37,042 nt of DNA, taken from assembly GCA_947063675.1 (NCBI GenBank), contig CAMSTM010000014.1:1-37042 (forward strand), in the 5' to 3' direction. Below the pieces are notes generated by a model. The model did no database searches. It worked only from the letters and a program-made list of their open reading frames with translations, and was not told the origin of the DNA. The DNA is from an uncultured Lachnospiraceae bacterium (GTDB lineage: Bacteria; Bacillota; Clostridia; Lachnospirales; Lachnospiraceae). A program made the position numbers and the translations under genes. Below, in pieces: positions 7,848 through 15,000 of this stretch (its first letter is position 1; every line of letters starts with the position of its first letter).

Positions 7848-8398
7848 ATTGTAAGACACCCGACTTCGGCAAAACGCCGGAGTGCGGGGAATGGTCAGAG
7901 GGCGAAAAGTCATCAGATTTAAGCAGGATGCAGGATTGCGATGGGACATCAGAGTATGGTGAATCACCAAATTGCCGCAGGGCTGTGGACCTGCTGACAT
8001 TGATAAAAAAGAGTTTTGCATTAAAAGAGGTGGATATCAGGACATATTCACCTCTTACACTTGCGTATATAGGCGACGCGGTCTACGATTTGATATTTCG
8101 GACGATGGTGGTCCAGAAGGGGAATACTTCGGTAAACAAGCTTCACAACCGGACGATTCAGTATGTGAAGGCGCCGGCGCAGGCAGTTTTGGCGGAGAAA
8201 ATTTTGGACAGGCTTTCGCCGGAGGAATTCGCCGTGTATAAAAGGGGAAAAAACGCCAAGCCTTATACCATGGCAAAGAATGCAACCATGGAGGAATATA
8301 AAAAAGCCACCGGACTGGAGGCGCTGACAGGGTATCTTTATCTGACGAACCAGACGGAGAGGGCGCTTGAACTGATACAAATGGGACTGCAGGAATAA
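7832..8398 (+). CDS. mrnC: Mini-ribonuclease III with an N-terminal extension
   Basis: Mini-III is a dimeric RNase III-fold enzyme without a dsRNA-binding domain; in Bacillus it matures 23S rRNA. The catalytic fold begins near residue 60, with YSPLTLAYIGDAVYDLIFR holding the expected acidic residues. It continues through VNKLHNRTIQYVKAPAQA, FKRGKNAK-type sequence and GLEALTGYLYL. The product is 188 residues, whereas family members are usually about 130-145. The extra 50 or so residues are acidic and carry loosely repeated Cys-Gly-Glu/Asp segments (TPDFGKTPECGEW, SEYGESPNC). An internal start near 7990 would remove the extension, but no comparable ribosome site precedes it, whereas GGGAG precedes ATG 7832. 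Confidence 0.9.
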   Translation: MEESIDCKTPDFGKTPECGEWSEGEKSSDLSRMQDCDGTSEYGESPNCRRAVDLLTLIKKSFALKEVDIRTYSPLTLAYIGDAVYDLIFRTMVVQKGNTSVNKLHNRTIQYVKAPAQAVLAEKILDRLSPEEFAVYKRGKNAKPYTMAKNATMEEYKKATGLEALTGYLYLTNQTERALELIQMGLQE

Positions 8399-8446
8399 AA
8401 TTGAAGTCTTGAAATGCGCAAAAAGCAGCGCAGGAATGGGAAAAGT

Positions 8447-9196
8447 ATGGAAGAAAAACAGATAAACGAATTACTGGTGGAGGGAAGAAACCCGGTGACG
8501 GAAGCCCTGCGTTCGGGAAAGCCTGTTGACAGAGTGTATATTCTGGACGGGTGCAAGGACGGCCCGGTTATGACGATTAAGCGTGAGGCAGGAAAAAGGA
8601 ATGTACAAATTAAGTATGTGGAAAAGGAACGCCTTGACCGGATGTCGGAGACCGGAAGGCATCAGGGGGTAATTGCCAGCGTGGCCGCCTATGAGTACGG
8701 AACAGTGGAGGATATTCTGCGCCTTGCAAGGGAAAAGGGCGAGCCTCCTTTTATTATTTTGCTTGATAATATTGAAGACCCCCATAATCTGGGGGCAATT
8801 ATCAGAACGGCGAATCTTGCCGGCGCCCACGGTGTGATTATTCCCAAAAACAGAGCTGTGGGGCTGACCGCCGTGGTGGCAAGAACCTCTGCGGGGGCGC
8901 TTAATTATACGCCCGTCGCGCGGGTGGCCAATCTCACAAAGGCCATTGAACAGTTAAAGGGCGAGGGGCTCTGGTTCGTGTGTGCGGATATGGACGGAAC
9001 CCGGATGTACGATTTGAATCTGAAAGGGCCAATCGGGCTGGTTATCGGCAATGAGGGAACCGGCGTGGGCAGGCTTGTAAAGGAAAAATGCGATATGGTG
9101 GCGGCAATTCCCATGAAAGGGGAAATTGACTCTCTGAATGCGTCTGTGGCAGCAGGCGTGCTTGCCTATGAGATTGTGCGCCAGAGACTTTTGTAA
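8447..9196 (+). CDS. rlmB: 23S rRNA 2'-O-ribose methyltransferase, TrmH/RlmB (SPOUT) family
   Basis: This enzyme uses S-adenosylmethionine to methylate a ribose 2'-OH, in RlmB that of G2251 of 23S rRNA. An N-terminal substrate-binding domain contains LLVEGRNPVTEALRSG. The SPOUT domain has its three motifs in order: DNIEDPHNLGAIIRTA, GLVIGNEGTGVGRL and IPMKGEIDSLNASVAAGVL. I chose ATG 8447 (249 residues), which has AGGAA upstream and matches family starts; the frame is also open from ATG 8414 but without a ribosome site. The exact target nucleotide is inferred from synteny. It lies between mrnC and the SGNH gene. Confidence 0.88.
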   Translation: MEEKQINELLVEGRNPVTEALRSGKPVDRVYILDGCKDGPVMTIKREAGKRNVQIKYVEKERLDRMSETGRHQGVIASVAAYEYGTVEDILRLAREKGEPPFIILLDNIEDPHNLGAIIRTANLAGAHGVIIPKNRAVGLTAVVARTSAGALNYTPVARVANLTKAIEQLKGEGLWFVCADMDGTRMYDLNLKGPIGLVIGNEGTGVGRLVKEKCDMVAAIPMKGEIDSLNASVAAGVLAYEIVRQRLL

Positions 9197-9205
9197 AGGA
9201 TTGCT

Positions 9206-10645
9206 ATGGGAAAAGTAAACCGGTTTTTGATGATGCTCATTGCCATGGGGGCGATTATGATTGCAGCCGTGGGGATTGACAGAGGCATAAAATTGTATAA
9301 TACCCGCAAATGGGAGGCGGAGCTGCATGAGAGATACGAGCAGGCCCGCGCGGACGTGGCCAGTATTGAGATGACCATCAGCCAGATATCCAATGACCCC
9401 GAGGCTTTAGAGGCGTTTATAGAGGAAAACAGAGAGTATTTCGATGAGATGCTGGAAAATATGGGGGGTTTTGAGGGGGAATATATCGGCAAAATACCCG
9501 GACAGTCAGAGAGTTTCCCGGGCGTCGATTCAGAGGAACCGGGCAGTACGGAGCCGGGAGAGGGCTTTGACGCGGAAGGTATGGAGGGGGAAACTGCTTT
9601 TGTCTCCGGAAATGAGATATCGGAAAATCAGCTTTGGGACGTTTCGGGAAACAAGGTGGGAGACATATCCGGCAACGGGCTTTACGACGAGTCCGGCAAT
9701 CGGCTGTATGACGTGTCTGGAAACGGACTTTACGACGTGTCCGGCAACAGAATTTTTGACGTATCGGGCAACAGGCTGATGAGCGTATCCGGCAATACCG
9801 TTTCCGGTAACAGTATTTCCGGCAATGCGATTCAGAAAGATGCGTTTCACGGCGGTAGAATTTCAGAAAACAGCGGCTCCACGCTTTTGGAGAAACGGAA
9901 AATCCGGGGCTCCTATATTGAAACCCGGAAACAGAACGGAATTGATAAGAAAGCGATTTCTGAAAATGACGTTGATTTTTCAGAGATTTCCATTGCATGT
10001 CTCGGGGACAGTATTACTGAGGCGGCAAATTTAAGCGATATGGAAAACTATCAGCAGTATTCCTATCCGACGAAACTGAAAGACCTGCTGGGAGCCGAGA
10101 GCGTGGTTAATCTCGGTATCGGCGGTTCTTCCATCGGTCGTTACTGGGACCAGGCTTTTGTGGACAGATATCAGGAAATACCGGAGGATACGGATTTAAT
10201 TCTCGTGATGGGCGGCACAAACGACGGCTTTTGCCTGAGCGAGAATGAGCTGGGAACGATGGAAGAAAGGAAAGAGCGGACTTACATCGGGGATTTGGAC
10301 GAGCTGATGCGCTCCTTAAAGCTGGACTATCCTGATGCGACGATTGTATTTGCCACACCTCTTCCTAACGTGCTTCATGATATTTTACGGAAAGAGCGGG
10401 ATTATCTACTGCCCCAGGCGTTGCTTGTAAACATTATGAAGCAGCTTGCCGCGGAGTATGAAATACCGGTAATCGATTTATATAATTCAAATATACTGGA
10501 TACCCATGACGCGGCGGTTATCTACAATTATATGCCGGACGGCGTGCACTGTAATTCCGATGGGTATACTCTGCTGGCGGAGCACATGGCGGCGGAGGTG
10601 ATACGGCTGTATGAGATGGATGAGAATGAGGCGGAAGATAGATGA
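9206..10645 (+). CDS. Membrane-anchored SGNH/GDSL hydrolase with SGN repeats
   Basis: This 479-residue protein has an N-terminal membrane anchor (about residues 4-22), then a charged helical stretch (WEAELHERYEQARADV) and an acidic linker. A block of ten SGN-containing repeats follows (about 132-210). The C-terminal SGNH esterase domain begins near residue 260. It shows GDSIT with the nucleophile Ser (block I), NLGIGGSS (block II), GGTNDGF (block III) and DGVHCNSDGY with the Asp-His pair (block V). It would act outside the membrane as an esterase or deacetylase on an unknown substrate, possibly wall polymer or glycan. It sits where Bacillus has yacP/rae1 and overlaps sigH by four bases (ATGA), which implies translational coupling. 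Confidence 0.85.
   Translation: MGKVNRFLMMLIAMGAIMIAAVGIDRGIKLYNTRKWEAELHERYEQARADVASIEMTISQISNDPEALEAFIEENREYFDEMLENMGGFEGEYIGKIPGQSESFPGVDSEEPGSTEPGEGFDAEGMEGETAFVSGNEISENQLWDVSGNKVGDISGNGLYDESGNRLYDVSGNGLYDVSGNRIFDVSGNRLMSVSGNTVSGNSISGNAIQKDAFHGGRISENSGSTLLEKRKIRGSYIETRKQNGIDKKAISENDVDFSEISIACLGDSITEAANLSDMENYQQYSYPTKLKDLLGAESVVNLGIGGSSIGRYWDQAFVDRYQEIPEDTDLILVMGGTNDGFCLSENELGTMEERKERTYIGDLDELMRSLKLDYPDATIVFATPLPNVLHDILRKERDYLLPQALLVNIMKQLAAEYEIPVIDLYNSNILDTHDAAVIYNYMPDGVHCNSDGYTLLAEHMAAEVIRLYEMDENEAEDR
9599..9838 (+). repeat. Ten tandem SGN-type repeats inside the SGNH hydrolase
   Basis: Eight-residue units of the form SGN-x-(L/I)-(Y/F)-D-(V/E) recur seven to eight times, then shorten to five- or six-residue units near the end (VSGNTVSGNSISGNAI). 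DNA copies are similar but not identical (TCCGGCAA or TCCGGAAA cores). This suggests expansion by duplication followed by drift. The reading frame is kept throughout. Confidence 0.9.
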
Positions 10646-11271
10646 TATATAAAGACTATGAAAAATGCAGCGATGAAGAATTAATCATACGTCAGCGGGA
10701 CGGAGAAGAAGCCGTCACGGATTATATTATGGACAAGTATAAAAATCTGGTGCGGAATAAGGCCAAATCCATGTATATTCTGGGCGCGGACAGGGAGGAT
10801 CTGATTCAGGAGGGAATGATAGGGCTTTTCAAGGCAATCCGTGATTATGACACCGGAAGGGATGCGAGCTTTTCCACCTTTGCGGATTTGTGCGTTTCAC
10901 GTCAGATGTACACGGCGGTTCAGGCGGCGGGAAGGCAGAAGCATGCCCCTTTGAACACCTATATTTCCCTCTACGCAGGCGGTTCTGAAAATGACGGCTT
11001 CGATAAAGGGGAAGAATGGGAGCTGATAAACAATCTGATTTCCAAATCCGAACGAAGCCCCGAGGAGCTTGTCATTGACAGAGAAAATGTGGAGCTGCTT
11101 GAAAAGGTAATCGAAAAGGAGCTCAGCAGTTTTGAAAAGCAGGTGCTTGACCTCCATCTTACAGGGATGAGCTACAGCCAGATTGCAAAGGTGCTGGGAA
11201 GGGACGATAAGTCCACCGACAATGCTTTGCAGAGAATGAAGGCAAAATTGAAGAAGGCAATTTTAAAATAA
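10642..11271 (+). CDS. sigH: RNA polymerase sigma factor SigH (Spo0H)
   Basis: SigH directs transition-state and early sporulation transcription. This 209-residue sigma-70 family protein contains region 2 (ADREDLIQEGMIGLFKAIRDYD, then FSTFADLCVSRQMYTAVQ), the diagnostic RQKHAPLNTYISL, and region 4 (LSSFEKQVLDLHLTGMSYSQIAKVLG, then KSTDNALQRMKAKL). Length and motifs match Bacillus SigH closely. The start ATG overlaps the stop of the SGNH gene, so translation depends on that gene being read. It ends the cysE block; I see no terminator right after it. Confidence 0.93.
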   Translation: MIYKDYEKCSDEELIIRQRDGEEAVTDYIMDKYKNLVRNKAKSMYILGADREDLIQEGMIGLFKAIRDYDTGRDASFSTFADLCVSRQMYTAVQAAGRQKHAPLNTYISLYAGGSENDGFDKGEEWELINNLISKSERSPEELVIDRENVELLEKVIEKELSSFEKQVLDLHLTGMSYSQIAKVLGRDDKSTDNALQRMKAKLKKAILK

Positions 11272-11299
11272 AATTATTTCGGATATTCGTATAAAAAGG

Positions 11300-11328
11300 T
11301 TGACAGAGTTATCGTAAAAACATATAAT
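11300..11328 (+). promoter_or_regulatory. Perfect sigma-A consensus promoter after sigH
   Basis: TTGACA (11300-11305), a 17-base spacer and TATAAT (11323-11328). It points into 11340-11860, where no convincing large gene is present. Confidence 0.85.
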
Positions 11329-11560
11329 TTTGTTATAACAAGTGAAAAGCAATTCACCATGACTTTCCCGTCAGGCAGAGTTTCTTTGGCATATCGCCGG
11401 CGTTTTCACGAAAAACATATGTTGGCGCTGCCGTTGTCTGATAAAAAGGAGAGTATACCATTCCTCCGGCCGGTTCGGCTTCGCCGGAAAAGGTTGGGAT
11501 ACGATTACATGGCGTACAGTATCAGGAATAAGTGTGAGGAAATAGAGGAGCTGGAATACG

Positions 11561-11740
11561 GTGGACGGGGCCACGAAGAAGCTGCACACGTTTGCGGAGA
11601 GTGTAAAAATTCAGCCGGAAGTGAGGGAGAGCTATATGCTGTGGGAAGATTATGAGGAAATGATGAGGGAAGCAGGAGAGCTGAACGCAAGGATAGAAAC
11701 CGTCTTTGACCTTCTGCAGGGCAAAGGGGCAATCCCGTAA
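11561..11740 (+). CDS. Possible small protein or gene remnant (59 aa)
   Basis: From GTG 11561 this frame encodes 59 residues beginning MDGATKKLHTFAES. It contains VRESYMLWEDYEEMMREAG and ends in LLQGKGAIP. AGGAG lies ten bases upstream of the GTG. The sequence looks like genuine amphipathic protein, more so than an overlapping frame (11359-11655), which is rich in arginine and lacks domain features. I do not recognise the family. The ending resembles helical tails of some PD-(D/E)XK transposase-like proteins, so it may be the 3' remnant of a decayed gene; this is a weak impression. Confidence 0.4.
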   Translation: MDGATKKLHTFAESVKIQPEVRESYMLWEDYEEMMREAGELNARIETVFDLLQGKGAIP

Positions 11741-11782
11741 ACCATGACAGAGTGTATAAAAACAGAAAAGAACCCAATGCTT

Positions 11783-11817
11783 GCAGCAAAGGCAGACAGC
11801 ATAGCCGACTTTGCTGC
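11783..11817 (+). other. Hairpin in the sigH-RND intergenic region
   Basis: GCAGCAAAG (11783-11791) and CTTTGCTGC (11809-11817) form a perfect nine-base stem around a 17-base loop. No T-run follows. With the promoter at 11300 it could be part of a short transcript of about 500-600 bases; its role is unknown. Confidence 0.5.
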
Positions 11818-11862
11818 GAAGATATAATCAAACAAAAATTAAATTTCTGTAAAAATCCAAAG

Positions 11863-11905
11863 GAGTATATTGACAGGCAATCTGTTTATCAATATACTCT
11901 TTTTT
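11863..11905 (+). terminator. Terminator-like hairpin overlapping the RND promoter
   Basis: GAGTATATTGA (11863-11873) and TCAATATACTC (11889-11899) are exact inverted repeats followed by six T residues. For upstream transcripts this would be an intrinsic terminator. The same bases contain the exporter's -35 and -10 boxes. Confidence 0.7.
11870..11898 (+). promoter_or_regulatory. Sigma-A promoter for the RND exporter-tetR unit
   Basis: TTGACA (11870-11875), a 17-base spacer and TATACT (11893-11898). Transcription would begin near 11905, a few bases before the palindromic operator. Confidence 0.75.
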
Positions 11906-11909
11906 GGTG

Positions 11910-11929
11910 CCGACTGACCGGACGGTCGG
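11910..11929. promoter_or_regulatory. Putative TetR-family operator
   Basis: CCGACTGACCGGACGGTCGG is a near-perfect 20-base palindrome, with 16 of 20 positions self-complementary. The GACCGG core resembles operators of AcrR/TetR-type repressors. It lies just after the expected transcription start of the exporter gene. The exporter is followed by a TetR gene, so autoregulated repression is the natural inference. Confidence 0.65.
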
Positions 11930-12002
11930 AAGGAAATAAAGTCCCATGGCACGGTTTATAATCTGTCACAGAAAAAATATATGGAAAGAGAGCAGAATAC
12001 AT

Positions 12003-15000
12003 ATGTTATCAAAATTCAGTGTTAAAAAATCCTATACAGTGCTGGTGGCGGTGGTTCTTGTAATTGTACTCGGAGTGGTTTCTTTTACAAGGATGACAAC
12101 AGACCTTCTGCCAAATATCAGCCTGCCCTATGCAATTGTAATGACTGCCTATCCGGGAGCAAGTCCGGAAACGGTGGAAATGGTGGTGACCAAGCCTGTG
12201 GAGGCTTCCATGGCAACGGTGAGCAACATAGAAAGTATCAGCTCAGTTTCCAGTGAAAATTATTCCATGGTAATTCTGGAATTTTCCCAGTCTGCGGATA
12301 TGAACGCAGTATCTCTGGAAATGCGGGAAAATCTGGACCAGATTAAGGGCTATTGGGACGATTCCGTGAGCAATCCCATTATTATCAAGTTAAATCCCGA
12401 CATGCTGCCGGTTATGATAGCGGCAGTGGGCGGTAACAATATGGATGCCGCTTCGGTGACAAAAATGACGGAGGATATCATTATTCCTGAGCTGGAAAGC
12501 ATTGACGGCGTGGCCTCCGCCAGCGCTACCGGACTTTTGGAGGAAAGCGTTAACGTGATTATCCGTCAGGATAAAGTGGATAAGGTGAATCAGCAGGTTT
12601 TCGGTTCCATTGATGAGGAAATTGACGAGGTATTGGAGGAGCTGGATGAAAACCGGCAGGAAATATATGACGGACAGGCGGAGCTTGCCGACGCCAGAGC
12701 GGACCTGGAGGAGTCCAAGCAGGAGCTTGCGGACAAGTGGCAGGAGCTGGACGATTCCAAAAAGGAAATCGAGGATTCCAGAAAGGAGCTGGAGGATTCG
12801 AAAAGAGAGCTTGCCGACGGCAGAGCGGAGATTAACGAAAACAGGACAAAGCTTGAGGAGGGAAAGAACGAGCTTGCGGACAGAAAATCCGCCACGGCGA
12901 GGCAGCTTGCCGAAGCGGAAACGCAGATTGTGACGGCGAAAGCGGATTTGGAAGCTACGAAGATGCATATCACGCTTGAGATTGCTACTGCAAAGGCTAC
13001 CAATGAAGGATATAATTCGGCGCTGAGTCAGGCGGAGAATGGAATAGCGCAGATTGACGAAGCAATTCAGATGGTAGAGATGGCAAAGAAGGTTATTACA
13101 GAAATAGATGCGATAGATTTGACTGCAAGTGATGATGATACAAAAAATGCAATAATTGCAATTTTAACACAGGCTAATATTCCGGTAGACGGAATTGATA
13201 ATTTAGATGTACTTAAAACTATGCTGGCAGGATACAAAGATACTTTAAAGAATAAAATAGCCGGAATTGATATAGATGAATTAGAAGCTAAAAAAGCCGA
13301 ATTTGAACCGACAATCCAAACTTTGAAATCCAGTATTGAAGCCAACAATATGATGATAGCCCAAATGGAAGGACAGCTTCCTCCCATAGAGGAGAATCTT
13401 GTTCAGCTTAATAACGCTTTGCAGGAGGTTTATCAGGGCAACCTCATAGCCGCCATCGAGTTCGCCAACGCCCAGAGCACCATCAGCCTTGGAGAGTTTC
13501 AGTTAAACTCTGCAGAAGCCCAGCTTGAAGCCGGAGAGAGTCAGTTAGAAGCCGGCGAGGAACAGTTAGACGCTGCGGTGGAACAGATTGAAGCCGGAGA
13601 AAAGCAGTTGCGGGAGGGCGAAGACCAGATTATCTCCGGCGAGGAACAGTTAAACGACACCGCCGAGCAGCTTGCGGATGCCCTTGAGCAGATTCTTGAG
13701 GGCGAGGAGGAAGTGGAAGAAAACAGGCTGGACGCCTACGACAAGGCCAATATGCACAGCATTCTTACCGTGGAGACGGTGGAAGCGCTCCTGACGGCGC
13801 AGAATTTTTCCATGCCTGCCGGCTATGTAACGGAAAACGGGATTTCCTACCTGATTCGCGTAGGGGATAAGCCGGAAAGCATAGAAGAATTAAAGAAAAT
13901 GCCCCTGATGAATCTGGAAATGGATGGTGTGGACATCATAACCCTCGGCGACGTGGCGGATGTGTTTATGACCGATAATTCCGGCGATATTTACGCCAAC
14001 GTAAACGGCGCGCCGGGCATTATGGTAACGCTTCAAAAGCAGACAGGTTATTCCACCGGCGACGTGTCCGACAAGATTCTGGACAAATTTGATACGCTGA
14101 TGGAGGAAAACGAGGACCTGATGCTGATTACCCTGATGGACCAGGGAATTTATATCGACCTTGTTATGGACTCCATTTTAAACAATATCCTTTTCGGCGC
14201 GGTGCTGGCGATTTTCATCCTGATAGTTTTCCTGAAGGATTTACGGCCTACGGCGGTGATTGCCTGCTCCATTCCCATCAGTCTGGTGACGGCAATCGTG
14301 TGTATGTACTTCAGCGGCGTCACCCTGAACGTGATTTCGCTATCCGGTCTTGCGCTTGGAATCGGTATGCTGGTGGATAACTCCATTGTGGTAATAGAAA
14401 ACATTTACCGCCTGAGGAAAGAGGGATATTCTGCAAAGGATGCGGCCATAGAGGGAGCCGGAGAGGTGGCGGGCGCAATCATGGCCTCCACGCTGACTAC
14501 GGTGTGCGTATTTTTACCTATTGTGTTTACGGAGGGAATTACCAGACAGTTGTTTGTGGATATGGGTCTGACTATCGCCTATTCCCTGTTGGCAAGCCTT
14601 GTAATTGCCCTTACGGTAGTTCCGGCAATGGCTTCTAAGGTGCTGATAAAAACAAAAGAAAACGCTGACGGCAAATTCTTCACGGGACTGATTGGCATTT
14701 ATGAAAAGCTGTTGAATCTGTCGTTAAAAGGCAAGCCGGTGGTATTGATTCTGGTGGTTGTTTTTCTTGCGGCAAGCGCGGCGGCGTCTTACGCTAAGGG
14801 CACGGCTTTTATGCCGGATATGGACAGCACCCAGTTTAATATGTCCATTACCCTGCCGGACGACACGCCTTTGTCCAAAACCGCGGAAGTGACGGACGAG
14901 GTGGTGGAAAGGCTCCTTGCCAGAGAGGAGATTCAGGATGTAGGCGCAATGGCATCAACTTCCTCCATGTCAATGCTTACGGGAAGCGGCAATGCCGCAA

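Noticed and set aside
9599-9838. CRISPR-like or mobile repeat
   Set aside because: The periodic DNA is in frame within one coding region and encodes SGN peptide repeats; units are too short and degenerate for CRISPR.
11359-11655. 98-residue plus-strand open frame after the perfect promoter
   Set aside because: It is arginine-rich with no domain or good ribosome site, and its second half overlaps a more protein-like frame at 11561-11740. I treat the region as uncertain rather than call this a gene.
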